A DNA stretch of 64,000 nucleotides from Clavibacter michiganensis (GCA_002150995.1 MDHJ01000001.1:1550001-1614000); one strand, 5' to 3'; counted from the stretch's first letter, positions 28,858 through 39,245 are shown. The notes: generated by a model from the letters alone, not told the origin. Numbers and translations are program-made.

Positions 28858-31397
28858 ATGCCGACACCGCCCTCGCCCCCACGCTCACCGAGGAGGCGGC
28901 GCGCCTCGCCGTGGACGGGGCGACCGACGACGCGATCTACGACGCCTTCGCGGAGTGGGCGCTCGGGCGGGGCATCGAGCTGTACCCGGCGCAGGACGAG
29001 GCGGCCCTCGAGATCGCGTCCGGCGCCCACCTCATCCTCTCGACGCCGACCGGCACGGGCAAGTCGCTCGTCGCGGTCGCCGCGCACTTCGCGGCGCTCG
29101 CCCGCGGCCGCCGCTCCTACTACACGGCGCCCATCAAGGCCCTCGTCTCCGAGAAGTTCTTCGCGCTGGTCGAGCTCTTCGGCGCGGCGCAGGTGGGCAT
29201 GGTCACGGGCGACTCGTCGGTGAACCCCGACGCGCCGATCATCTGCTGCACGGCCGAGATCCTCGCCAACCGGGCGCTCCGCGGCGGCGCGGACACGCCC
29301 GTCGACCAGGTCGTGATGGACGAGTTCCACTTCTACGCGGACCCGCAGCGCGGCTGGGCATGGCAGGTGCCGCTGCTGCTGCTCCCGCACGCGCAGTTCG
29401 TGCTGATGTCGGCGACGCTCGGCGACGTGACGGACCTCGCCGACGACCTCACGCGGCGCACCGGCCGCCCGACCGCCCGGATCACGGGCATCGAGCGGCC
29501 CGTCCCCCTCTTCTTCCACTACGCGGTGACGCCCGTGCAGGAGACGGTCGAGGAGCTCCTCGACACGAAGCAGGCGCCCGTCTACATCGTGCACTTCGCG
29601 CAGGCCGCCGCCCTGGAGCGGGCGCAGGCCCTGTCCAGCATCAAGATCGTCACGCGCGAGCAGCGGGACGAGATCGCCGAGCTGATCGGCGCGTTCCGCT
29701 TCAGCACGGCCTTCGGGAAGACCCTGTCGCGGCTCGTGCGCGCGGGGATCGGCGTGCACCACGCGGGCATGCTGCCCAAGTACCGGAGGCTCGTGGAGCA
29801 GCTCGCGCAGCAGGGTCTCCTCCGCGTCATCTGCGGCACGGACACGCTCGGCGTCGGGATCAACGTCCCCATCCGCACGGTGCTGTTCACGGGCCTGACG
29901 AAGTACGACGGGACCCGGATGCGGCAGCTGAACGCCCGCGAGTTCCACCAGATCGCGGGCCGCGCGGGCCGGGCCGGGTACGACACCGCGGGCACCGTGG
30001 TCGCGCAGGCGCCCGAGCACGAGACCGAGAACCTGAAGATGCTGGAGCGCGCGGGCGACGACGTGAAGAAGCGCCGCAAGCTCGTGCGCAAGAAGGCGCC
30101 CGAGGGCTTCGTGTCGTGGGGCGAGCCGAGCTTCCGCAAGCTCATCGACGCCGAGCCGGAGCGCCTGACCTCGAGCATGCAGGTGAGCCACGCCATGATG
30201 CTCAACGTCATCGCGCGCGGCGGCGACGTGTTCGGGAACATGCGCGCCCTCGTCGAGGACAACCACGAGCCGCGGATCCGCCAGCTCGCGCTCGCCCGCC
30301 GCGCACTGGCCATCTACCGGACGCTGCGCACCGCGGGCATCGTCGAGCAGGAGGCGGACCCCGACGGCGGGCCCACGCGCATCACCCTCACGGTCGACCT
30401 GCAGGCCGACTTCGCGCTCAACCAGCCGCTGTCGCCGTTCGCGGTCGCGGTGTTCGAGATCCTGGACCGCGAGTCGCCGACCTACGCGCTCGACATGGTC
30501 AGCGTCGTCGAGGCGACGCTCGACGACCCGCGGCCGATCCTCGCGCAGCAGCAGTTCAGGGCCCGCGGCGAGGCCGTGCAGGCGATGAAGGCGGACGGCA
30601 TCGAGTACGACGAGCGCATGGAGCTGCTCGAGTCCGTCACGCACCCGAAGCCGCTCGAGGAGCTGCTCGACCAGTCGTTCACGACGTACGCGGCGAGCCA
30701 GCCGTGGATCGGCGACTTCGCGCTCAGCCCCAAGTCGGTGGTTCGCGACATGTACGAGCGCGCGATGAGCTTCAGCGAGCTGATCTCCTTCTACGGGCTC
30801 ATGCGCTCCGAGGGGCTGGTGCTGCGCTACCTCTCCGACGCGTTCCGGGCGCTCCGGCAGACCATCCCCGACGAGGCGAAGACCGAGGAGCTGCTCGACG
30901 TGATCGAGTGGCTGGGCGAGCTCGTGCGCCAGGTCGACTCGAGCCTCCTGGACGAGTGGGAGGAGCTGTCGCATCCGACCGCAGCGCCCGGCGACGCGCC
31001 GGTGCTGCCGCCCGCGCCGAAGCTGCTCACCGCCAACACCCGGGCGTTCCGGATCCTCGTGCGCAACGAGATGTTCCGCCGCGTGCAGCTGGCGGCCCGG
31101 GAGGACCTGGCCGCACTCGGCGAGCTGGACGCGCCGTCCGGCTTCGACGCGGATGCCTGGGGCGACGCGCTCGACGCGTACTTCGCCGAGTACGACCGCA
31201 TCCTCACCGACGGCGACGCCCGCAGCCAGGCGCTCGTGACCATCACCGAGCACGCGACCGAGTGGCGGGTCCGCCAGGCGCTGCACGACCCCGAGGGCGA
31301 CCACGACTGGGGGATCGAGGCGGTCGTCGACCTCGCCGCGTCGAACGAGGCCGGCGAGGCCGTCGTGCGCGTGACGCGCGTGGGCACGCTCTCGTGA
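28858..31397 (+). CDS. DEAD/DEAH-box RNA helicase with C-terminal DUF3516, start region frame broken
   Basis: An SF2 helicase of about 846 residues. Motif I is STPTGTGKSLVA, motif II DEFH in VMDEFHFYADPQRGW, motif III LMSATLG, motif VI near HQIAGRAGRAG. The C-terminal half (from about residue 420) matches DUF3516, a combination conserved in Actinobacteria; RNA metabolism or ribosome work is the usual inference. The coding frame is open upstream of GTG 28911 with helical sequence that belongs to the family, and joins ATG 28858 if one C is added at 28861-28862 (MPDTALAP...). I therefore start at 28858; GTG 28911 is the fallback, giving 828 residues. The stop overlaps the next gene by GTGA. Confidence 0.92.
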
Positions 31398-32344
31398 GCG
31401 TCGGGGCCACGGGAGCGGCGGGGGCGCCGGCGCTGCCGGAGCTCGCCGGACGGACCGTGCTCGTCACGGGCGCCAACGGCGGCGTCGGCTTCTGGGCCTC
31501 CGTGCAGCTCGCCGCCGCGGGTGCGCGCGTGCTCCTCGCGTGCCGCTCCGCCGAGCGCGGGGACGCCGCCGCGCGGGCCGTCCAGGCGCGCGTCCCGGGG
31601 GCCGACGTGGAGGTCGTGCCGCTCGACCTCGCCCGGCTCGACAGCGTGGACGCGTGCGTCGCCGCCGTCCGCGAGGACCTCGACGCCATCGTCGCCAACG
31701 CCGGCGTCACCCCCGCGGGCGGCCGCGCCCGGCACCGCCGCACGACGGTCGACGGGTTCGAGGAGATGATGGGCACCAACGCGCTCGGGCACCTCGCGCT
31801 CGTCGCCGGCCTCGCCCCGCGCCTCCGCGCCCGCGGACGGGTCGTGATGCTCGGATCCCTCGCGCACCGCTTCTCGCCCCTCGACCTCGGCGACCTCGCG
31901 GGGGAGGGCCGCATGCCCGCGCTCGTGCGCTACGGCCGTTCGAAGACCGCGTGCATGATGCTGGCCGCCGAGCTCGACCGCCGGTGGCGCGCCGCCGGAT
32001 CCGACCGGATCGCCCTCTCGGCGCATCCCGGGTACGCGGTCGACGTGCTGACGCCGCCGCAGGATCCGGGCGCACTCGCGACGGGGTCCGCCGCGGCCCG
32101 CCGACGCGTCGCCGCTCCTGCCCGGGTACTCGTCCAGGGCAAGGACGCCGGCGCCTGGCCCGTCGTCCATGCGGCCGTCGCGGACGGCGTGAGCGGCGGG
32201 GCCTTCTGGGGCCCGTCCGGCCCGTCCGAGCTCCGGGGCGCGCCGGCGCCCGCCTTCGTCGCGGAGCACGCGCGCTCGGCCGCGGTGGCGGAGCAGCTGT
32301 GGGCCGCCGCCGAGGACGCGACCGGGATCCGCTTCCGGCCCTGA
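31394..32344 (+). CDS. SDR-family oxidoreductase
   Basis: A 316-residue short-chain dehydrogenase of the WW-domain oxidoreductase/retinol dehydrogenase-like branch. Cofactor loop TGANGGVG, then ACRSAERG where Arg favours NADP, DLARLDS, VANAGV (NNAG motif), MLGSLAHR (Ser) and the catalytic YGRSK. The substrate is unknown. It starts with GTG in the stop codon of the helicase gene, so the two are translationally coupled, but no functional link is evident. It ends against a hairpin shared with hisC. Confidence 0.88.
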   Translation: MSVGATGAAGAPALPELAGRTVLVTGANGGVGFWASVQLAAAGARVLLACRSAERGDAAARAVQARVPGADVEVVPLDLARLDSVDACVAAVREDLDAIVANAGVTPAGGRARHRRTTVDGFEEMMGTNALGHLALVAGLAPRLRARGRVVMLGSLAHRFSPLDLGDLAGEGRMPALVRYGRSKTACMMLAAELDRRWRAAGSDRIALSAHPGYAVDVLTPPQDPGALATGSAAARRRVAAPARVLVQGKDAGAWPVVHAAVADGVSGGAFWGPSGPSELRGAPAPAFVAEHARSAAVAEQLWAAAEDATGIRFRP

Positions 32345-32345
32345 C

Positions 32346-32368
32346 GCGGGTGCGGGCCCGGCACCCGC
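32346..32368. terminator. hairpin between the convergent SDR gene and hisC
   Basis: GCGGGTGC at 32346-32353 pairs with GCACCCGC at 32361-32368, with a G/C-rich partly self-complementary loop. Confidence 0.55.
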
Positions 32369-32392
32369 CGCCGTGAGCCCGCGGTCGATCGG

Positions 32393-33514
32393 TCAGGCGT
32401 CGCGCGGCGTCCCGAGCACGTCGTCGAGCGCGTCGCGGAACGCGGCCGTCTCCTCGGGCGTGCCGACCGAGACGCGCAGCCAGCCCTCGGGCCCGGTCTC
32501 GCGGATCAGCACGCCACGGTCGAGCAGCCCCTGCCAGACCGCGTGGCGGTCGGGGAAGCGGCCGAAGAGCACGAAGTTGGCGTCCGACGGCGCGACCTCG
32601 AAGCCGCGTCCGCGGAGCCAGTCGACGAGGGCGTCCCGCTCCGCCCGGAGCGACGCGACCTGCGCCAGCAGCACGCCGCTGTGGCGGAGCGCCGCCGTCG
32701 CGCTCACCTGCGTGATGCGCGACAGGTGGTACGGCAGGCGCACGATGCGGAGCGCGTCGACCACCGCGGGCGACGCCGCGAGGTAGCCGAGCCGGCCGCC
32801 CGCGAACGCGAACGCCTTGCTCATGGTGCGCGACACGATGAGCCGCGGGTGGTCCGGGAGCAGCGAGACGGCCGTGGGGACGCCCGCGCGCCGGAACTCG
32901 GCGTAGGCCTCGTCGATCACGACCACGCCCGGCGCCACGGACAGGACGTGCTCGATCTCGCACGTGGTGAGCGCCGTCCCCGTGGGGTTGTTCGGCGAGG
33001 TGAGGAAGACGACGGCGGGCCGGTGCTGCTCGACGAGCGCCGTGACGTTCCCGAGGTCGAGCGTGAAGTCCTCCTGGCGGCGGCCCGAGACCCACGTGGT
33101 GAGGGTGTTGCGCGCGTACTCCGGGTACATCGCGTAGTGCGGCGCGAAGGAGAGGGCGACGCGGTCGGTCCCGCCGAAGGCCTGGAGCACCTGCTGCAGG
33201 ACCTCGTTGGAGCCGTTGGCCGCCCACACGTTCTCCGGTCCGAGCGGGAGCCCGCTGTCGGCCGCGAGGTAGTCGGCGAGCTCGGTGCGGAGCTCGAGGA
33301 ACTCGCGGTCCGGGTAGCGGTTCAAGCCGCCCGCGGCCTCGAGGACCGCCTGGCTGATGGCGCGGGCCACCTCGTCCGGCAGCGGGTAGGGGTTCTCGTT
33401 GACGTTGAGGAGCACAGGGACGTCGAGCTGCGGGGCCCCGTAGGGCTCCTCGCCGCGGAGTCCGTCGCGGAGGGGCAGGTCGGCGAGGGTCGTCCTCGAC
33501 CAGTCGGGGCTCAT
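32393..33514 (-). CDS. hisC: histidinol-phosphate aminotransferase
   Basis: PLP enzyme of histidine synthesis, fold type I. The 373-residue protein has LLNVNENPYPLP near the start, NGSNEVLQQ for cofactor phosphate, TSPNNPTGTAL, VVIDEAYAEF and the PLP lysine in SRTMSKAFAFAGGRLGY. Length is normal. A GAGGAG ribosome binding site precedes the ATG. The gene stands alone rather than in a his operon, so it could be a second HisC or an aromatic aminotransferase used for phenylalanine, which share this fold; the NENP start favours HisC. Confidence 0.88.
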   Translation of the reverse strand: MSPDWSRTTLADLPLRDGLRGEEPYGAPQLDVPVLLNVNENPYPLPDEVARAISQAVLEAAGGLNRYPDREFLELRTELADYLAADSGLPLGPENVWAANGSNEVLQQVLQAFGGTDRVALSFAPHYAMYPEYARNTLTTWVSGRRQEDFTLDLGNVTALVEQHRPAVVFLTSPNNPTGTALTTCEIEHVLSVAPGVVVIDEAYAEFRRAGVPTAVSLLPDHPRLIVSRTMSKAFAFAGGRLGYLAASPAVVDALRIVRLPYHLSRITQVSATAALRHSGVLLAQVASLRAERDALVDWLRGRGFEVAPSDANFVLFGRFPDRHAVWQGLLDRGVLIRETGPEGWLRVSVGTPEETAAFRDALDDVLGTPRDA

Positions 33515-33603
33515 CGGGTCTCCTCGGGGTGGGCGGGTGTCCATCCTCCCATCGCCCGGGCGCGCGCGGTCCCTGCCACGGCGGACCCCCGGCGGCGGCC
33601 CGC

Positions 33604-33609
33604 TAGGGT
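33604..33609 (+). promoter_or_regulatory. leaderless -10 box for the alpha/beta hydrolase gene at 33617
   Basis: TAGGGT, seven bases, then ATG. Same sequence and spacing as at 21415. Confidence 0.6.
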
Positions 33610-33616
33610 GCAGAGG

Positions 33617-34573
33617 ATGCGCTCCCCCCTCGCCCGGCTCACCCGCGTCCGGCGACCGGGGGACGTCCACCGCACCGAGTCGTCGCCGCCGCGCTGGCTC
33701 CTCCTCTCCCGTCGCTACGGCTCCCGGGCCGTCCCCGTCGACCACGACCTCGAGCGCCGCACGGTGCTCGGCTTCCGCGTGGCCATCAAGGTGTTCCGCT
33801 CGCCGGGCGCCAACGCCGGGCGCACCCGGTCGTCCGCGCCCGCGGGCCTCGGCTCGGCGGGTCCCGCCGGCCTCTCGGGGACCGCCGGCTCCCCGGCGCG
33901 CCGACCGTCCTTCGTCCTCGTGCACGGGATCGGCGTCTCGTCCCGCTACTTCCACCCGGTCGCCGCCCTCCTCGCCGAGCACGGGGACGTGTACGCGGTC
34001 GACCTGCCCGGCTACGGCGAGTCGCCGCGCGTGCGGCGCGACGTGACGCTCGCCGACCACGCGGCCGTCGTCGCGGAGGTGGTGCGCATGCACGGCCTCG
34101 TCGACCCCGTGGTGGTGGGCCACTCCATGGGGTCGCAGATCGTCGCCCGGCTCGCCGTCGACCACCCGGAGATCGCCGACCGCATCGTGCTCATCGCGCC
34201 GACGCTCGACCCGCGCAAGCGCGGCGTCGTCCGCGCCGGGCTCGCCCTCGCGCACGACACGCTGCGGGAGCCGCTGCTCTCGAACGCCGTGGTGCTCGGC
34301 GACTACTTCCTGCGCTGCGGCATCCGCTACTACCTGCGGCAGCTGCCGCACCTCATCGGCGACCGCGTCGAGGAGCGCGCCGGCCGGATCCGCGCCCGCA
34401 CCCTGGTGATCGTCGGGCACCGCGACGCCGTCGTCGACCGCTCCTTCGCGCGCGCCCTGGCCGCCGCGATCCCGCGCGGCAGCCTGCGGGTGGCGAACGG
34501 GCCGCACGTCGTGATGTTCACGGATCCCGTGGGCGTCGCCCGGGCCGTCGTCGAGCATGCCCGCGTCGGCTGA
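33617..34573 (+). CDS. alpha/beta hydrolase
   Basis: A 318-residue protein. After a basic N-terminal region of about 85 residues with an Ala/Gly/Ser-rich stretch, the hydrolase fold begins with VLVHGIGVSSRYF (oxyanion HG), then VDLPGYGES, the nucleophile elbow VVGHSMGSQI, VIVGHRDAVVD (acid) and NGPHVVMFTDP (His). The N-terminal part has no signal sequence. Related in sequence type to the hydrolase at 39298-40230. Substrate unknown. Confidence 0.87.
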   Translation: MRSPLARLTRVRRPGDVHRTESSPPRWLLLSRRYGSRAVPVDHDLERRTVLGFRVAIKVFRSPGANAGRTRSSAPAGLGSAGPAGLSGTAGSPARRPSFVLVHGIGVSSRYFHPVAALLAEHGDVYAVDLPGYGESPRVRRDVTLADHAAVVAEVVRMHGLVDPVVVGHSMGSQIVARLAVDHPEIADRIVLIAPTLDPRKRGVVRAGLALAHDTLREPLLSNAVVLGDYFLRCGIRYYLRQLPHLIGDRVEERAGRIRARTLVIVGHRDAVVDRSFARALAAAIPRGSLRVANGPHVVMFTDPVGVARAVVEHARVG

Positions 34574-34625
34574 CCCGACCGGTCCGCGGAGCGCGGCCGG
34601 ACCCCGCACCCCGGTCGGGCCCGGG

Positions 34626-34631
34626 CAGGAT
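34626..34631 (+). promoter_or_regulatory. leaderless -10 box for the lipase-like gene at 34638
   Basis: CAGGAT, six bases, then GTG. Confidence 0.5.
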
Positions 34632-34637
34632 GGACGG

Positions 34638-35381
34638 GTGGCACGCGAATCACCCGACGCACCCGGCGCCCTCGCCCCGCTGTCGGCGCTCCGCAAGACG
34701 TGGGACTGGGCGCTCGACTACGCCTACGTCCTCCGGTGGCAGCTCGCGGCGACCCTGTCCCGCGACGACGCGCACGCGTTCGAGGACGGTCGCGACGACC
34801 GGCCGACGATCCTCGTGCTGCCGGGCGTGTACGAGCGGTGGCAGTTCATGCTGCCGATCATCCGCCGGCTGCACGCGCGCGGGCACGGCGTGCACGTCGT
34901 CGGCGCGCTGGGCGCCAACACGGGCCGGGTCGCGGAGATGTCGCGACGCGCCCGGGCCTACCTCGAGGCCGAGGACATCCACGACGTCGTGATCGTCGCG
35001 CACAGCAAGGGCGGCCTCATCGGCAAGCACCTGATGGCGTTCGGGGACCCCGACCGGCGGATCCGCGCGATGGTGGCGATCAACGCCCCGTTCCTCGGCT
35101 CCTCGTACGCGCGGCTGTTCCCGGTCCGCAGCATCCGCGACTTCTCGCCGCGGAACCAGGCGCTCGTGGAGCTCGGCCGCTCGCGCGAGGTCAACGCGCG
35201 CATCACGAGCGTGTTCGCGCGGTTCGACCCGCACATCCCCGGCGGGAGCGCGCTCGAGGGCGCCGTCGACGAGCGCGTCGCGGCCTCCGGCCACTTCCGG
35301 ATCATGGGCGACGAGGACGTGCTGCGGCGCGTGGAGGCCGCGATCGACCGGGCGGGATCCGCGGGCCGCCCGCCCGCCTGA
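34638..35381 (+). CDS. alpha/beta hydrolase, lipase-like
   Basis: A 247-residue protein. The fold starts at ILVLPGVYERWQFM, has HVVGALGANTG and the nucleophile elbow VVIVAHSKGGLIG, the GHSxG variant AHSKGG seen in PGAP1/triacylglycerol-lipase-like enzymes, and a C-terminal HFRIMGDEDV segment with the histidine. There is no signal peptide, so a cytoplasmic esterase is likely. GTG 34638 is chosen for the -10 box six bases upstream. It follows another hydrolase by 64 bases but has its own promoter. Confidence 0.83.
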   Translation: MARESPDAPGALAPLSALRKTWDWALDYAYVLRWQLAATLSRDDAHAFEDGRDDRPTILVLPGVYERWQFMLPIIRRLHARGHGVHVVGALGANTGRVAEMSRRARAYLEAEDIHDVVIVAHSKGGLIGKHLMAFGDPDRRIRAMVAINAPFLGSSYARLFPVRSIRDFSPRNQALVELGRSREVNARITSVFARFDPHIPGGSALEGAVDERVAASGHFRIMGDEDVLRRVEAAIDRAGSAGRPPA

Positions 35382-35399
35382 CCGGGCGCCGCCACGGCG

Positions 35400-35405
35400 C
35401 ATACT
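35400..35405 (+). promoter_or_regulatory. leaderless -10 box for the MFS gene
   Basis: CATACT, six bases, then ATG at 35412. Confidence 0.55.
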
Positions 35406-35411
35406 GAGCGC

Positions 35412-36877
35412 ATGCCCCGTGCCGCCGCCCCGTCCGCCCGTCCCGACGGTCCGGCCGACGGAGGGTCGGGGGCGTCGGCGGACGGCCGCGGGCGCACCGT
35501 GCTGGTGGTGGCGGTCCTCGCCTCCTTCGTCGCCTTCCTCGACGGCACCGTCGTGAACGTCGCGCTCCCCGCCATCGGCGACGACCTCGGCGGCGGCCTC
35601 GTCGTGCAGCAGTGGGTGGTCGACGCGTACCTCATCACGCTCGGGGCCCTGATCCTCCTCGCCGGCTCCCTCTCGGACGCCTTCGGCCGCGTGCGGGTGC
35701 TCCGCTGGGGGCTCGTCGGCTTCGGCGTCACGTCCCTCGTCTGCGCGGTCGCCCCGACGGCGGGGATCCTCATCGCGGCACGCGCCGCCCAGGGCGCGGC
35801 CGGGGCCCTCCTCGTGCCGAGCTCGCTGGCGCTCATCGCGCAGGCCTTCCGGGGCCCGGCGCAGGCGCGCGCCATCGGCTCGTGGACGGCGTGGACGGGC
35901 ACGGCCATGCTCGTCGGCCCCGTCCTCGGCGGCGTGCTGGTGGACGCGCTCGACTGGCGGCTCGTGTTCGGCATCAACGTGCTGCCCATCGCCGTGACGC
36001 TGGTCCTCCTCGCCCGGCTGCCGCACGACGCGCCGGTCGCCGACGGAACGCGCGTGGACACGCCGGGCGCTGTGCTCGGCGCGCTCGGCATCGGCGGCCC
36101 CGTCTTCGCGCTCATCGAGCAGTCGCGGCTGGGCCTCGGGCATCCGCTCGTCATCGGGAGCCTCGTCGTCGGCGTCGCGTGCCTGGTGCTCTTCGTGGTG
36201 CGGGAGCGGCGGACGCCGCACCCGATGCTGCCGCTCTCCCTCTTCCGCGAGCGGGACTTCCTGGTGGGCAACCTGGCGACCGTCGGGATCTACGGCGCGC
36301 TGTCGCTCGGCGGCTTCGTCATCGCCGTGTTCCTCCAGCAGACCGGCGGCCTCTCGGCCACCTCCGCCGGCTTCGCGCTGGTGCCCACGACGGTCATCAT
36401 GCTGCTGCTGTCGACGCGGTTCGGCGCGCTGGCCGGGCGCATCGGACCGCGCCTGCTCATGGGCGTGGGGCCGATCGTCGCCGGCGCGGGCTACCTGCTG
36501 ATGCTCCGCGTCGGCGAGCCCGTCGACTACTGGGGCAGCTGCTCCCCGGCATCCTGGTGTTCGGCCTGGGCCTGTCCATGACGGTCGCGCCCCTCACGTC
36601 GACGATCCTCGAGGCCGTGCCGTCGGCGCAGGCCGGCATCGCGTCGGCCGTCAACAACGCCGTCAGCCGCGTGGCCGGCCTCGTCGCCATCGCCGCCATC
36701 GGCCTCGTCGCCGGGCCCGTGCTCGACGTCGCCGCCTTCCACCGGGTCGTGCTCGTGACCGCGGCGCTGCTCGTCGCCGGCGGGCTGGTGTCGCTCGTCG
36801 GGATCCGCTCCCGGCCAGCCGCCGGCACTCCGGCGGAGCCCGTGGCGGGGCGCGAGCCCTCGGACGGAGCCGCCTGA
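35412..36877 (+). CDS. MFS drug exporter, DHA2 (14-helix) family, frame broken
   Basis: Proton-driven efflux pump of about 488 residues after repair of one missing G in the run at 36532-36535 (DYWGQLLPGILVFG is restored). Helix 1 has FVAFLDGTVVNVALP, the DHA2 motif D1; motif A is GSLSDAFGRVRVLR, and motif C is SWTAWTGTAMLVGPVLGGVL. Fourteen hydrophobic segments can be counted. Unrepaired, translation stops at 36581 and loses the last three or four helices. The N-terminal 30 residues are a Gly/Ala/Asp-rich cytoplasmic tail. Substrates cannot be predicted. Confidence 0.87.
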
Positions 36878-37005
36878 GCGGTGTGGAGGCCCGCCGCGCG
36901 CCGGCAGCCGGTGCCGTCAGGATGTCCGGGCCCCGCGCATCGACCGCCCCCGTCGGTGCCGTCGGGCCTCGCCGCCCGACCGCCCTTCCATCCGACAGGA
37001 CGACC

Positions 37006-37496
37006 ATGCCCCCTCCGACGAGCGCACCGCGCACCATCCCGACCACCGCCCCCGCCCGGCAGACCGGCCGGGCCCTCGGCCTCGCGCTGGTCCTCGCCGT
37101 GCTGCCGGCCGCTGTGCTCGGCCCCGCCGCGCCCGCCGAGGCGCAGGCGGGGCACCGCATCTGCGGGGGTACCGGATCATGCCGAACGGCGTGGTGAGCG
37201 AGGCGTACATCGTGAAGGTGTGGAAGGAGGGGAGCGCCACCTGCGCGGCGAAGGACGCGTTCATCCAGCGCGCCATGCAGGAGGGCAGGGGCCTGGCCTC
37301 CGGCTTCTGGCGGATGGAGACGTGCGAGCACGTCGGCGAGGAGCTGCGGGAGCCCACGCACCGGAGCCCGGGAGTCCCGCACCTCGAGGTCCCCGTCGAC
37401 CCGTGCGAGGAGATGGCGACGAACGTGATCTACCGCGCCGTGCCCTCCATCGACTACCCCCGGCAGGAGCCCGTCATGACGGAGTACCACCGCTGA
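37006..37496 (+). CDS. small secreted cysteine-containing protein, frame broken
   Basis: About 163 residues after adding one G to the run at 37165-37169 (HRICGGYRIMPNGVV). The N-terminus is a signal peptide: a polar/basic stretch, a hydrophobic core (LGLALVLAVLPAAVLG) and an APAEAQA cleavage region. The mature part of about 107 residues has four or five cysteines (RICGG, ATCAAK, ETCEHV, DPCEEM) and no known domain. Such small exported cysteine proteins can be effectors or toxins in plant-associated bacteria, but that is only a guess. The last 23 bases overlap the convergent quinone reductase gene. Confidence 0.65.
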
Positions 37497-38493
37497 CGAG
37501 CGCGGCGTCGCCGGCCTGGACCGCGAGCAGCACCTTCCCGACGTGCGCCGAGGACGCCACGCGGGCGTGGGCGTCCGCCGCGTCGGCGAGCGGGTAGACC
37601 CGGTCGACGACCGGGCGCACGGAGCCGTCGGCGACCGCCGGCCACACGTCCGCGCGGATCGCGGCGATGATCCGTGCCTTGTCGTCGGCGTCCCGCGCGC
37701 GGAGCGTCGTGCCCCACACGCGCCCGCGGCGCGCCATCAGCTGCCCGAGCGCGATGCTCGTCGGTGCCCCGCTCTGCGCGCCGATCACCATGATCCGGCC
37801 GTCGCGGGCGAGGGCGCGGATGTCGCGGTCGATGTAGTCGCCGCCGATCGCGTCGAGCACGACGTCGGCGCCGTGGCCGTCGGTGGCCGCGAGGAGCGCC
37901 GCCACGAAGTCCTCCTCGCGGTAGTCGATGAGGATCCCCGCGCCGAGCGCGCGGCAGGCCTCGAGCTTCGCCGGGCTGCCGGCGGTCACGGCCACGCGGG
38001 CGCCGAGCCGCGTCGCCAGCTGGATCGACATGGTGCCGATGCCGCTCGACCCGCCGTGGACGAGGAGCGTCTCGCCGGGCTGGAGGCGCGCGTCGAGCAC
38101 GACGTTCGACCACACGGTCGCCACCACCTCGGGCAGGCCCGCCGCCTCCACGAGGTCGAGCCCGTCGGGCACCGGGAGGACGTGGCGCTCGTCGACGGCG
38201 ACGAGCTCCGCGTATCCGCCGCCCGCGAGCAGGGCGCACACGCGGTCGCCGACGCTCCAGCGCGAGGCGCCCTGGCCGACGGCCTCGATGGTGCCCGACA
38301 CCTCGAGGCCGAGGTGCGTCGGGGCCCCGGCGGGCGGCGGGTACGCGCCCTCGCGCTGGCTCAGGTCGGCGCGGTTGACGCCCGCGCCGGCCACGCGGAT
38401 GAGGACCTCGCCGGGCCCGGCGACCGGGTCGGGGAGCTCGGTGAGGGAGAGGACGTCGGGGCCGCCGGGGGCGGGGAAGGTGATCGCGCGCAT
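37474..38493 (-). CDS. NAD(P)H quinone oxidoreductase, PIG3 type
   Basis: A 339-residue zinc-free medium-chain dehydrogenase/reductase. Markers are MRAITFPAPGGPDVL, the GVNRADLSQREGAYPPP signature of the PIG3/TP53I3 branch, LGLEVSGTIEAVG, and the nucleotide loop LLVHGGSSGIG followed by VAVTAGS. It reduces quinones with NADPH. The start at 38493 is supported by a -10 box six bases upstream. Its 3' end overlaps the small secreted protein gene by 23 bases. Confidence 0.92.
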   Translation of the reverse strand: MRAITFPAPGGPDVLSLTELPDPVAGPGEVLIRVAGAGVNRADLSQREGAYPPPAGAPTHLGLEVSGTIEAVGQGASRWSVGDRVCALLAGGGYAELVAVDERHVLPVPDGLDLVEAAGLPEVVATVWSNVVLDARLQPGETLLVHGGSSGIGTMSIQLATRLGARVAVTAGSPAKLEACRALGAGILIDYREEDFVAALLAATDGHGADVVLDAIGGDYIDRDIRALARDGRIMVIGAQSGAPTSIALGQLMARRGRVWGTTLRARDADDKARIIAAIRADVWPAVADGSVRPVVDRVYPLADAADAHARVASSAHVGKVLLAVQAGDAALVSGGTPS

Positions 38494-38499
38494 CCCGCC

Positions 38500-38505
38500 A
38501 CGCTA
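38500..38505 (-). promoter_or_regulatory. leaderless -10 box for the quinone reductase
   Basis: Minus-strand TAGCGT, six bases, then the ATG at 38493. Confidence 0.55.
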
Positions 38506-38558
38506 CGCGCCGGGCAACGCCGCCCGAAAAGTACGTGAACTCGCAAATGAATCGGGAA

Positions 38559-38573
38559 TGGATCCCGGATCCA
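38559..38573. repeat. 15-base inverted repeat in the quinone reductase/yceI divergent region
   Basis: TGGATCC-C-GGATCCA is a perfect palindrome, followed by ATGC-GCTT-GCAT at 38573-38584. Both lie in the most AT-rich part of the gap, 50-75 bases before the yceI-like start, and could be operators. Confidence 0.4.
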
Positions 38574-38634
38574 TGCGCTTGCATAACCTCGAGGCCGTCG
38601 GCCCGACCCATGACCCCGTACGAGAGGCACGAAC

Positions 38635-39199
38635 ATGAGCGACACCACCACCGTCCCCGGATACATCGCCGGCACCTGGACCATCGACAAGACCCACAGC
38701 TCGGTCGGGTTCAGCATCCGCCACATCATGATCAGCAAGGTCAAGGGCACGTTCAAGGACTTCGACGCCGAGATCGTCACCGGCGCCACCCCGAGCAGAG
38801 CTCGGTGAAGGCCCACGCGACCATCGTCTCGATCGACACCAACGAGCCGAACCGCGACCAGCACCTGCGCACCAACGACTTCTTCGACGCCGAGAACAAC
38901 CCCACCATCGACTTCGTCTCCACCGCCGTGCGCGTCGAGGCGGACGGCGACGCGAAGATCGACGGCGACTTCACGATGCGCGGCGTCACCAAGCCCGTCA
39001 CGTTCGACGTCGAGTTCGGCGGCTTCGGCAAGGACGCGTACGGCAACACCAAGTTCGGCGCGACCGCCACCGCGGTCGTCAACCGCGAGGACTTCGGCCT
39101 CACCTACAACGCGGCCCTCGAGACCGGCGGCGTGCTGCTCGGCGACAAGGTCACCATCACGCTGGACATCCAGGCGGTCCTCGCGACCCCGCGGCCTAG
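38635..39199 (+). CDS. YceI-family lipid-binding protein, frame broken twice
   Basis: About 188 residues after adding one C in each of the runs at 38789-38792 and 39187-39190; the second repair gives a natural end VLATPAA and TAG at 39197-39199. The lipocalin-like barrel shows AGTWTIDKTHSSVGFSIRH at the start, LRTNDFFDAENNPTIDF in the middle and GDFTMRGVTKPVTFDVEF, all YceI hallmarks. YceI proteins bind polyisoprenoid chains. There is no signal peptide, so this is a cytoplasmic form as common in Actinobacteria. Without repair, translation would run in the wrong frame after about 53 residues. Confidence 0.9.
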
Positions 39200-39245
39200 C
39201 CACCCCGCGGGGCTCCGGCCCCGCGCCTCCCGCGCTCCGCGGACC

